Below are positions 55,679 to 62,220 of a DNA stretch of 62,220 nt, piece by piece. Within the stretch, counting starts at the first letter, position 1; each line of letters opens with the position of its first letter. This stretch comes from Lampropedia hyalina DSM 16112 (GTDB taxonomy: Bacteria > Pseudomonadota > Gammaproteobacteria > Burkholderiales > Burkholderiaceae_C): the NCBI RefSeq assembly GCF_900129055.1, contig NZ_FQUZ01000020.1, forward strand, positions 1-62,220, in the 5' to 3' direction. The notes under the pieces are model-generated. The model had not been told where the DNA came from. It made no database searches and worked only from the letters and a program-made list of their open reading frames with translations. Position numbers and translations under genes: made by a program.

Positions 55679-55699
55679 CTTAGAACCTGTTCACGATCT
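55679..55699 (+). repeat. 21-bp dispersed repeat, copy 2
   Basis: Matches 9751-9771 at 19 of 21 positions. It ends at the nrdH stop codon and fills the nrdH-nrdI gap. Confidence 0.4.
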
Positions 55700-55929
55700 T
55701 AGGCGGTGTGCAGCAGCGCGCTGATCTTGTCGGGGCGGAAGCCCGACCAGTGATCCTGCTCGGTAACCACCACAGGCGCCTCGCGGTAGCCCAATGCACG
55801 CACCTTGGCCAATGCGGCCTCGTCCTGGGACAGATCCACCACCTCGTAGGCAATGCCCTGGCGATCCAGGGCGCGGTAGGTAGCTGTGCACTGCACGCAG
55901 GATGGTTTGCTGTACACCGTGATGTTCAT
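55699..55929 (-). CDS. nrdH: NrdH glutaredoxin-like redoxin
   Basis: A 76 aa thioredoxin-fold electron donor for NrdE. The active site is CVQC in YSKPSCVQCTATYRAL, and the C-terminal WSGFRPDKISALL is the NrdH signature. It is first in the nrd operon, 84 bp before nrdI. Longer in-frame extensions lack family character. Confidence 0.95.
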   Translation of the reverse strand: MNITVYSKPSCVQCTATYRALDRQGIAYEVVDLSQDEAALAKVRALGYREAPVVVTEQDHWSGFRPDKISALLHTA

Positions 55930-56165
55930 GGAAAAAGACCTCTCGAAATATGACAAGACGGATGCCCCCACACAATGGAGACACAGGGGGAAACGCCAAG
56001 ACTGGGATGAGGGCATTGCGACGGATTCACAAACTGCCAATGCCGTATGCCGATGCCCGTTCTGCATGTGCCAGGAACGGGATATGTCACCCGCAAAAAC
56101 CGGTGAAAAATGCCGTTTTTCCTCTCTTTTCTCAGCCCCCCGGAAAAAGTGAAAGCGATCTTACC

Positions 56166-56212
56166 ACGCTAGATATAGTGTCCAATGGCAGATCAGACAC
56201 TACCGGTAGGGT
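56166..56212 (-). promoter_or_regulatory. Pair of NrdR boxes upstream of nrdH
   Basis: ACGCTAGATATAGTGT (56166-56181) fits the NrdR consensus at 14 of 16 positions as I recall it. ACACTACCGGTAGGGT (56197-56212) fits at about 11 of 16. Their centres are 31 bp apart, the three-helical-turn spacing required for NrdR. They lie about 240 bp before the nrdH start. Confidence 0.78.
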
Positions 56213-56412
56213 CTACGTGGGCATAAACCCAGCAAAAGCGACAGCCCTCAAAGCTAACCCCGTGTCACTGGTGCGCTTTGTGGAAGTCAAGCACTGCGCA
56301 GCTTATTTTGTAAAAAATTTCCCTTGAATTTCCTTGAAAAATGCCATGGATCACTGGCAAAAACAGGGGGCTCAACAGGGCTTAAGAGACTGCGGTATTG
56401 CAAGGATTCCCA

Positions 56413-56425
56413 TGTAGAATCTACA
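56413..56425 (+). promoter_or_regulatory. Palindrome overlapping a -10 element before the Roadblock operon
   Basis: TGTAGA-A-TCTACA is a perfect inverted repeat and contains TAGAAT, a good -10 hexamer, 34 bp before the ATG. It could be an operator for the three-gene cassette that follows. Confidence 0.5.
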
Positions 56426-56453
56426 CTTTCTCACAAATCAAAGGCTTGCGATC

Positions 56454-56816
56454 ATGCGTACGGACACCTTTCAGAAAACCCTGGATGAACTGAATGGCTC
56501 CTCGGCCGACATTGAGGCTTCTGCCCTGATTTCGGTCGATGGCTTGATGATTTCCTCGGCACTGCCCCAGCACATGGACGAGGATCGCATCGGTGCCATG
56601 TCCGCTGCGCTGCTGTCCCTGGGCGAGCGCGCCACCCGGGAACTGGCCCGTGGTGGACTGGAGCGGGTGCTGGTGCAGGGCAAGGATGGCTACATCATCA
56701 TGACGGCAGCGGGCTCCGAAGCGGTATTGACCGTCACGGCCAAGGCCAACGCCAAGTTGGGCCTGCTGTTCCTGGACATCAAGCGCGCTGCACAGGTGCT
56801 GTCCAAGTCGCTTTGA
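56454..56816 (+). CDS. Roadblock/LC7-domain protein
   Basis: A 120 aa Roadblock/LC7 fold protein (MglB-like family). It keeps ADIEASALISVDGLMISSALP and DRIGAMSAALLSLGERATREL, then a central beta-sheet GYIIMTAAGSEAVLTV and a C-terminal helix. Family members regulate small GTPases such as MglA or form scaffolds. No MglA-like GTPase is adjacent. It is the first gene of a cassette with a PAS protein and a PhnD-like protein. Confidence 0.9.
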   Translation: MRTDTFQKTLDELNGSSADIEASALISVDGLMISSALPQHMDEDRIGAMSAALLSLGERATRELARGGLERVLVQGKDGYIIMTAAGSEAVLTVTAKANAKLGLLFLDIKRAAQVLSKSL

Positions 56817-56889
56817 CACCGGCACGGCCAGCGCGGCCGGTTCCGTACACTCAACAAGGCCAGAAACCATAACAACAGGAGGTCTCATC

Positions 56890-57387
56890 GTGACTTTGCC
56901 AGACATCGCCCCACCCCTCTACGATCTGCCCAGCCAGGAAAAGCAGCACCGCTTCCACGACGGCAGCACGCGCGTGCTCCGCTGGGTGGACTTGGAATGC
57001 CCTTACCCCGATGGCAAGCTGATTGTCTCGCGCACCAACCGCGAGGGCATCATTACCCATGCCAACGATGCCTTTGTGCAGATGAGCGGCGGCTACACGC
57101 TGGAAGAGCTGCTGGGATCGCCCCACCACATCCTGCGCCATCCCGAAATGCCATCCCGTGTATTCCAGGATATCTGGGAAAAGTGCAAGAACCGCGAAAA
57201 ATGGCACGGCTATGTCAAGAACCTGCGCAAGGATGGGGCCTATTACTGGGTCTATGCCAGCGTCGTGCCCAATGTGCGCAATGGGCAGGTCGTGGGTTTC
57301 ACCTCGGTGCGCCGCAAGCCCTCCAGAACCAAGATCAACGAAATCATTCCGCTTTATGCGCAATACCTTCAGCAGGAAAAGTCCTGA
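56890..57387 (+). CDS. Single PAS-domain protein (Aer-like sensor module)
   Basis: A 165 aa cytoplasmic protein with one PAS domain at about residues 45-145: IVSRTNREGIITHANDAFVQMSG, LLGSPHHILRHPEMPSRVFQDIW and GAYYWVYASVVPNVRNGQVVGFTSVRRKPS. The LRHPEMP block matches the FAD-binding PAS of the redox sensor Aer. No output domain is attached, so it must signal through a partner. It starts at GTG with AGGAGG upstream, 73 bp after the Roadblock gene and 29 bp before the PhnD-like gene. Confidence 0.9.
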   Translation: MTLPDIAPPLYDLPSQEKQHRFHDGSTRVLRWVDLECPYPDGKLIVSRTNREGIITHANDAFVQMSGGYTLEELLGSPHHILRHPEMPSRVFQDIWEKCKNREKWHGYVKNLRKDGAYYWVYASVVPNVRNGQVVGFTSVRRKPSRTKINEIIPLYAQYLQQEKS

Positions 57388-57416
57388 GGAAGCCTTCACC
57401 AGCCGAATAAACCACC

Positions 57417-58169
57417 ATGCAGAATTTGAACCTTCTTGTGGCTCCCGACTTTCTGCCTGTCCATTTTGCTGGCTGGCACATGCTCAACACCCTGCTGCAA
57501 AAGCGTCTGGATTGCCGTATGCACCTCTGGATGCCGGGCGACACCAGGGAGCAGCACCAGTTGCTGGAAGACAGCAAGGTCGATCTGATTTACGCCAACC
57601 CCTTCGATGCTGCCAAGCTGGTGCGCGAGAACAGCTTCACCGCGCTGGCCCGGCCTGTGCAGTGTTTCGATGAGGTGGTCATCAGCACCCATGCCAGCCA
57701 CAGCGTGAACGGCGTGACCGATCTGCGCCCGGGTTGCCGCATTGCCGTGACCCCAAACACCGATGTCAAGCTGATTGCCTTGCGCCTGCTCGAACCTGCC
57801 GATCTGGATGAACACAACGTCGAGTGGGTGTCCACAGAGAGCTACCAGGGCGTGACGCGACTATTGGTGCGCGGCGAGGTGGACGCGGGCCTGTATCTGG
57901 CCGCAGCGTTTTACGGGCTGAGCAATATCGCCCGCAGACAATTGAAGGTGCTGGTGGAAAGCCGCCTGCGCTCCATCTCCCATGTGTTTCTGGCCAATCC
58001 GCTGTACACACAGGAACGCAGTTCTTTCCAGCAGGTACTGACCGGCATTGGAACCGAGCCGGGCGACAGCGAAGTGCTGGATGCCCTGGGCATGCCGCAT
58101 GGGCTATCGCGCATGGAGCAGGAAGATGCCGAGTTCATGATCGACCTGATGGAAACCCTGCTGGACTGA
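57417..58169 (+). CDS. PhnD-like substrate-binding fold protein without signal peptide
   Basis: A 250 aa protein of the phosphonate/phosphite-binding (PhnD) type II periplasmic-binding fold. It has DSKVDLIYANPFDAAKLVRE, PGCRIAVTPNTDVKLIALRLL and a hinge segment VRGEVDAGLYLAAAFYGLS. It begins directly at the first beta strand (MQNLNLLVAPDFLP) with no export signal, and no ABC transporter genes are adjacent. It is likely a cytoplasmic ligand sensor in the cassette with the PAS and Roadblock proteins. The ligand is unknown. A clear terminator follows. Confidence 0.87.
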   Translation: MQNLNLLVAPDFLPVHFAGWHMLNTLLQKRLDCRMHLWMPGDTREQHQLLEDSKVDLIYANPFDAAKLVRENSFTALARPVQCFDEVVISTHASHSVNGVTDLRPGCRIAVTPNTDVKLIALRLLEPADLDEHNVEWVSTESYQGVTRLLVRGEVDAGLYLAAAFYGLSNIARRQLKVLVESRLRSISHVFLANPLYTQERSSFQQVLTGIGTEPGDSEVLDALGMPHGLSRMEQEDAEFMIDLMETLLD

Positions 58170-58220
58170 TCTCATCTTTCGCCCGCATCGCCTGCGGGCA
58201 CAGGCCAAGGCCAAACCCTC

Positions 58221-58255
58221 GCCAGCCATGACATGCGTTCATGGCTGGCTTTTTT
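58221..58255 (+). terminator. Rho-independent terminator after the PhnD-like gene
   Basis: GCCAGCCATGA (58221-58231) pairs with TCATGGCTGGC (58239-58249), followed by TTTTTT. It closes the Roadblock-PAS-PhnD operon. Confidence 0.9.
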
Positions 58256-58398
58256 GTGCATGTCGCAATCGTCCGCACGAATCACGACACTCCACCAAAA
58301 GTCTATTTTTACGATACTTTTTATCCATACATAAGGCAAAAATCCGGTCATAGGTAGCATTCATTCATCGCTTTTACACACTTTGAAGGAGCCATGCC

Positions 58399-60132
58399 AT
58401 GAACACCCTGCCATTTGCCCCATGCACCACACCGCGCCCCTGGCTGTCGTCCTACCCGGCAGGCATGCCCACGGACATCGAGGCAGAAGCGGCACGCCAT
58501 GCCTCGCTGGTGGAGCTGATGGAATCGGCCTTTGAGCGGCATGGCAAGCGCACCGCCTACAGCTTTCTGGGCAAGCGTTTCAGCTATGCAGACATCGACC
58601 GGCTGAGCCGGTATTTCGCTGCCTACCTGCAATCATTGGGCCTGCGCCGGGGCGAGCGCGTGGCGGTCATGCTGCCGAATATCGTTCAATACCCGATTGT
58701 GGCGGCTGCCGTGTTGCGCACCGGGCTGGTGCTGGTGAACACCAATCCGCTGTACACGGCGCGGGAACTGCAACACCAGTTGCAGGATTCGGGCGCGAAG
58801 GCCATCGTTGCGCTGGAGCAATGCGCCACCACGCTGCAACAGTGCCTGGCACACACGGCGGTGGAGCACATTGTGCTGGCCCGCATCGGTGACCAACTGG
58901 GCTTTTTGCAGGGCATGGCCGCCAACTGGATGGTGCGCCGCCGCCAGAAAGACCAGCCCAGCACCGGCTGGCATCTGCCACAGGCGATTGGCTTCAACCA
59001 CGCACTGAACCTGGGGCGCAAATGCCATTTTCAGCCGCCTTCGCTGGCGCAGCATGATCTGGCCCTGCTGCAATACACGGGCGGAACCACGGGCGTGAGC
59101 AAGGCGGCCATGCTCACGCACGGTAATCTGATCGCCAACACACTGCAATCGACGGCGTGGAACCGTCCGGCCCTTCAAGGGCTGGCGGCCGACGAGGTAT
59201 GCACCACCGTCTGCGCCCTGCCCCTCTATCACATCTTCGCCTTCACGGTGGGGCTGTTGATGAGCCTGCACCAGGGCGGCACGCTGGTGCTGATTCCCGA
59301 CCCACGCGACATGACCGCCATGCTGCGGGAGCTGCAACGCCACCGCATTCACATCTTCCCGGCGGTCAATACCCTGTTCAACGGACTGCTGCGCCACCCG
59401 GACTTTGACACCGTGAACTGGCAGCATCTGCGCCTGTGCGGTGGGGGCGGCATGGCCGTGCAACCCTCGGTGGCACAGGAGTGGCTGGAGCGCACCGGAT
59501 GCGCCATCTGCGAAGGCTACGGCCTGACCGAAGCCAGCCCATCGGTGGCCTGCAATCTGGTAACGACGCGCCAGTTCAGCGGCACCATCGGCCTGCCCCT
59601 GCCGGGCACGCACATGCAGTGCGTGGACGAACGCGGCCATGCCGTGGCGGCGGGCGTGGCAGGCGAGATTGCCATCCGGGGGCCGCAACTGATGCAGGGC
59701 TACTGGCAACGCCCCCAGGAGACGGCAGAGGCCATGACGGCGGATGGCTACTTCCTGACCGGGGACATCGGCATCATGGATGAGCAGGGCATATTCCGCA
59801 TCGTCGATCGCAAGAAAGACATGATTCTGGTCAGCGGCTTCAACGTCTATCCGAACGAAATCGAGCACGTCGTGCAGCAACTGCCCGGCGTGCGCGAATG
59901 CGCGGTGGTCGGTGTGCCGGATGCCCAGAGTGGCGAGGCCGTCAAGCTGGTGGTAGTGTTGCGCCACGATGTTCCCCACGCGCTGGGCGAAGCCGCCCTA
60001 CGCCACTACCTGAAAAACCACCTGACTGCCTACAAACGCCCCAGGCACATCGAATTTCGCCAGTCCCTGCCGAAGAACACCGTCGGCAAGATTCTGCGCC
60101 GGGCACTGCGCGATGAAGAAACCCAGGGATGA
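58399..60132 (+). CDS. fadD: Long-chain acyl-CoA synthetase (FadD-like)
   Basis: A 577 aa AMP-forming acyl-CoA ligase. The P-loop-like motif LLQYTGGTTGVSKAAMLTH, the A4 region CEGYGLTEASPSVACN, and DRKKDMILVSGFNVYPNEIE with the terminal Lys in LPKNTVGKILRRALRDEE are all present. It activates fatty acids for beta-oxidation or lipid synthesis. GAAGGAG precedes the start. It converges with the SDR gene 1 bp from its stop. Confidence 0.93.
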   Translation: MNTLPFAPCTTPRPWLSSYPAGMPTDIEAEAARHASLVELMESAFERHGKRTAYSFLGKRFSYADIDRLSRYFAAYLQSLGLRRGERVAVMLPNIVQYPIVAAAVLRTGLVLVNTNPLYTARELQHQLQDSGAKAIVALEQCATTLQQCLAHTAVEHIVLARIGDQLGFLQGMAANWMVRRRQKDQPSTGWHLPQAIGFNHALNLGRKCHFQPPSLAQHDLALLQYTGGTTGVSKAAMLTHGNLIANTLQSTAWNRPALQGLAADEVCTTVCALPLYHIFAFTVGLLMSLHQGGTLVLIPDPRDMTAMLRELQRHRIHIFPAVNTLFNGLLRHPDFDTVNWQHLRLCGGGGMAVQPSVAQEWLERTGCAICEGYGLTEASPSVACNLVTTRQFSGTIGLPLPGTHMQCVDERGHAVAAGVAGEIAIRGPQLMQGYWQRPQETAEAMTADGYFLTGDIGIMDEQGIFRIVDRKKDMILVSGFNVYPNEIEHVVQQLPGVRECAVVGVPDAQSGEAVKLVVVLRHDVPHALGEAALRHYLKNHLTAYKRPRHIEFRQSLPKNTVGKILRRALRDEETQG

Positions 60133-60133
60133 T

Positions 60134-60940
60134 TCAGACCATCTTGGAGAAATCGCGCTCGAAGCGCATCAGGTGCTGGCCACCATCGACCAGCAGCGTG
60201 GTTCCGGTCAGGGACTGGTTTTCCAGGGCAAAGCGCACGGCATGCGCCACGTCATGCGCCGTGGAGGATCGCCCCAGCGGGCTGAGCCGGTGCAGATGGG
60301 CAAAGCTCTCGTCATCAAGAAAATCGCTGGTCAGGGTCAGGCCGGGGGCCACACCCACCACGCGCAGACGGGGAGCCAGTGCCTGTGCCAGCATGGTATT
60401 GGCCGCTTCCAGCGCAGCCTTGGAGAGCGTGTAGCTGAGAAAGTCCGGGTTCGGGTTCCAGAGTTTCTGGTCCAGCAGATTGACGACCACGCCGGTGTGC
60501 AAGCCTTGCCCGGCCCATTCCTGCGGATGCAGCCCGTCGCGTTCGCGCCAATGCGCCGCCAATGCCTGCGCCAGCAGCAGCGGCGCGGCCACATTGCTCT
60601 GCATGTGCACTTGCAGCGATTGGTAGGAGAAACTGCTTGCATCATCGAAAGCAAACAGCGACGCACTGTTCACCACCGCATCCACCGTGCCGAAATGCTG
60701 CACCACCTGCGGCAGCAACTGGCGCACGGCATTTTCATCCTCGAAATCGGCGGCAAAGCCCGCACTGCGCACCCCGTGCCCGGCACAGGCTTCGATGGTC
60801 TGCTGCGCCTCGTGTGCCGAATGCCGGTAATGCACGGCCACATTCCAGCCATGGGCAGCCAGATCGAGCGCGATGGCCGCGCCCAGCCGCTTGGCGGCTC
60901 CCGTGACCAGGACAGTGCGCGGCTTGGAAGGAAAGGGCAT
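60134..60940 (-). CDS. folM: SDR-family pteridine reductase-like protein (FolM type)
   Basis: A 268 aa short-chain dehydrogenase. The cofactor motif is LVTGAAKRLGAAIA, then NSASLF, and the catalytic Tyr/Lys sit in DFLSYTLSKAALEAAN. The NLLDQKLWNPNPDF segment and the end TLLVDGGQHLM fit the FolM/pteridine reductase branch (dihydromonapterin or dihydrofolate reduction). The start at MPFPSKPRTVLV is chosen because upstream codons overlap the divergent gene. It is 22 bp from the divergent methyltransferase start. Confidence 0.83.
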   Translation of the reverse strand: MPFPSKPRTVLVTGAAKRLGAAIALDLAAHGWNVAVHYRHSAHEAQQTIEACAGHGVRSAGFAADFEDENAVRQLLPQVVQHFGTVDAVVNSASLFAFDDASSFSYQSLQVHMQSNVAAPLLLAQALAAHWRERDGLHPQEWAGQGLHTGVVVNLLDQKLWNPNPDFLSYTLSKAALEAANTMLAQALAPRLRVVGVAPGLTLTSDFLDDESFAHLHRLSPLGRSSTAHDVAHAVRFALENQSLTGTTLLVDGGQHLMRFERDFSKMV

Positions 60941-60962
60941 GGCTTGCTGCGACAATCGGGAA

Positions 60963-62114
60963 ATGAACAGATCGACAAGTGTACCCCAGGCTCTGGAACA
61001 ACACATTCGGCACCAGATTGCCACCCAAAGCGACCAGCGCATCGGCTTTGACACCTTCATGCAGCACGCCCTGTACGCCCCCGGCATGGGCTACTACAGC
61101 GGCCCACGCAGCAAGATCGGGCTGATGCCCCCCGGCGCGCCCACCCTGGCCGGATCCGCCGAAACGGCCAGCGGCAGCGACTTTGCCACGGCCCCCGAAA
61201 TGTCCTCACTGTTCGGCAAAACCCTGGCGCATCAAGTGGCACAGGTGCTGAGCGTTACCGGCACCTACACCATTTACGAATTTGGCGCAGGCACGGGCGC
61301 GCTGGCCTTCGACCTGCTACAGACCCTGGGCGATGCCGTGCAGCACTATTGCATCATCGACCTCTCGGGCACACTGCGCGACGTGCAGCAACAGCGTCTG
61401 CGCGCCTTCGCCCCCAAGGTGCAATGGCTGGAGCAACTCCCCGATGCCTTGGCAGGCGTGCTGCTGGGCAACGAGGTGCTCGATGCCATGCCGGTCAAGT
61501 TGCTGCTGCGCCAGCAAGGCCAGTGGCTGGAGCGCGGCGTATCGCTGACTGCGCCCACCGACGATGCCAACGCCCCCCACTTCTGCTGGAGCGACCGCCC
61601 CACCGATCTGCGTCCGCCGCTGGAGGTGGCTGGCGAACACGACTACCTCACCGAAATCCACCCGCAGGCCGAAGCATTCATCCGCACCGTGGGCGAACGG
61701 CTGGAGCGCGGCGCGGCACTGTGGATCGACTACGGCTTTGGCGAGCACGAGTACTACCACCCCCAGCGCAGCATGGGCACGCTGGTGTGCCACCACCAGC
61801 ACCGCATGGACGACAACCCGCTGGTGCAGGTGGGAGAGAAGGACATCACAAGCCACGTCAATTTCACCGGCATTGCCGTGGCCGCGCAGGAAGTGGGGCT
61901 GGAAGTGCTGGGCTACACCACGCAGGGGCGTTTTCTCATCAATTGCGGCATCGCGCACTGGCTGGAGCAAGCCACGCTGCCCCAACGCGTCATGGCCGCG
62001 AAACTGGTGCAGGAGCACGAAATGGGCGAGCTGTTCAAGGTGATGCTGCTGGGCCGGGGTGCATTCTGGGAGGCAGATGGCTTCGCGCACGGCGACCGCA
62101 CCCACACACTTTGA
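60963..62114 (+). CDS. SAM-dependent methyltransferase, MidA/NDUFAF7 family
   Basis: A 383 aa class I methyltransferase of the MidA (DUF185) family. The opening MGYYSGPRSKIG and the core DFATAPEMSSLFGKTLAHQ, YEFGAGTGALAFDLL (SAM site), GNEVLDAMPVKL, IDYGFGEHEYYHPQRS match. NDUFAF7 methylates an Arg in complex I; the bacterial target is uncertain. The final codons read HGDRTHTL. The stop TGA lies inside the right end of a tnpB element that begins at 62111, so the insertion fell at the very end of the gene. Confidence 0.9.
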   Translation: MNRSTSVPQALEQHIRHQIATQSDQRIGFDTFMQHALYAPGMGYYSGPRSKIGLMPPGAPTLAGSAETASGSDFATAPEMSSLFGKTLAHQVAQVLSVTGTYTIYEFGAGTGALAFDLLQTLGDAVQHYCIIDLSGTLRDVQQQRLRAFAPKVQWLEQLPDALAGVLLGNEVLDAMPVKLLLRQQGQWLERGVSLTAPTDDANAPHFCWSDRPTDLRPPLEVAGEHDYLTEIHPQAEAFIRTVGERLERGAALWIDYGFGEHEYYHPQRSMGTLVCHHQHRMDDNPLVQVGEKDITSHVNFTGIAVAAQEVGLEVLGYTTQGRFLINCGIAHWLEQATLPQRVMAAKLVQEHEMGELFKVMLLGRGAFWEADGFAHGDRTHTL

Positions 62115-62220
62115 CATCCTCCCCAGCCTAAAGGCAGGGGATTCCTCCAGCGAGACGGCAATGCCCTGCCGCGAGAATGTTGCGTGCTGCGTTCACGTCA
62201 CGGTCGTGTGCCGCTCCACA
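62111..62220 (-). mobile_element. IS200/IS605-family element, copy 3, partial at window edge
   Basis: The right end TTGACATCCTCCCC matches copies 1 and 2. The right-end hairpin has changed bases (AGCCTAAAGGC). The element continues beyond the window. Confidence 0.85.
62128..62220 (-). CDS. tnpB: TnpB-like nuclease, C-terminal 30 residues only
   Basis: The visible codons read CGAAHDRDVNAARNIL, then LAAGHCRLAGGIPCL and stop. RuvC-III is H-D-R-D-V-N-A-A-R-N, with catalytic Asp kept. It differs from copies 1 and 2 in several residues (AAHDRD versus AVHERD; GGIPCL versus GGISCL), so it is a more divergent copy. The catalytic RuvC-II region is outside the window. Confidence 0.85.
   Translation of the reverse strand, partial: CGAAHDRDVNAARNILAAGHCRLAGGIPCL

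Larger units (their letters stand above)
55930..56453. other. Divergent regulatory region, nrdH versus Roadblock operon
   Basis: No coding sequence is supported in these 524 bp. It holds the NrdR box pair (56166-56212), and at the right a palindrome over the probable promoter of the Roadblock operon (56413-56425). Confidence 0.6.

Noticed and set aside
58399-60132. Functional link between the Roadblock cassette and fadD
   Set aside because: A strong terminator and 229 bp separate them, and fadD has its own ribosome binding site and context.

Overview
The window looks like chromosomal DNA of a betaproteobacterium of the order Burkholderiales, most probably Comamonadaceae or a close relative. 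The rpsL-rpsG-fusA-tuf order, the yffB/ABC/bolA block, the type IV minor pilin operon and the general protein character all point that way. This assignment rests on family recognition, not on a search. Most genes are housekeeping or ordinary accessory genes. Short scarred zones separate them and carry insertion sequences, REP-type palindromes and broken genes.

Layout. 1-4.6 kb holds the str operon on the minus strand. 4.7-7.2 kb is a scar zone. It has a tRNA-Ser(CGA) with its own promoter and terminator, the first codons of a tRNA-targeting integrase, IS3-family transposase debris in two inverted pieces, a heme-binding GlcG/HbpS-like gene and a tnpB-only IS200/IS605-family element. 7.2-9.6 kb is an operon of yffB, an ABC exporter and bolA. 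9.8-24.2 kb holds a bacterioferritin, a redox MDR/HxlR pair, an aldehyde dehydrogenase, an LD-carboxypeptidase, a TadA-hydrolase fusion, an MscS channel, ZapE, an EamA exporter with an AraC regulator, an exonuclease/DUF294 pair and an SPFH protein. 24.4-30.8 kb is a FecI-FecR iron-type surface signalling locus whose TonB receptor is broken and whose last gene is a PKD-repeat lipoprotein. 31.1-32.9 kb is a second tnpB element that has replaced half of a qorB-like gene. 33-40.6 kb holds an SDR, a large helicase-ankyrin protein with a RelE-like head, a Phd-VapC toxin-antitoxin pair, metG and grxD, with two REP pairs between them. 40.8-48.6 kb is the minor pilin operon pilV-W-X-Y1-E-fimT. 48.7-51.3 kb holds an SGNH-like lipoprotein, a patatin and a small protein of unknown function. 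51.3-56.2 kb is a class Ib ribonucleotide reductase operon (nrdH-I-E, GNAT, nrdF) with a pair of NrdR boxes. 56.4-58.2 kb is a Roadblock-PAS-PhnD-like cytoplasmic cassette. 58.4-62.1 kb holds fadD, a pteridine-reductase-like SDR and a MidA-type methyltransferase whose stop codon is formed at the edge of a third tnpB element running off the window.

Strongest leads: (1) three related TnpB copies that lack the usual RuvC-II glutamate and carry paired 3' end hairpins; (2) the RelE-like/UvrD-like/ankyrin protein next to a toxin-antitoxin pair; (3) the Roadblock-PAS-PhnD cassette with a palindrome over its promoter; (4) several proteins that keep a fold but have lost catalytic residues (the TadA-fused hydrolase, the SGNH lipoprotein) or a ligand (bacterioferritin Met52); (5) composition mosaicism inside pilY1.
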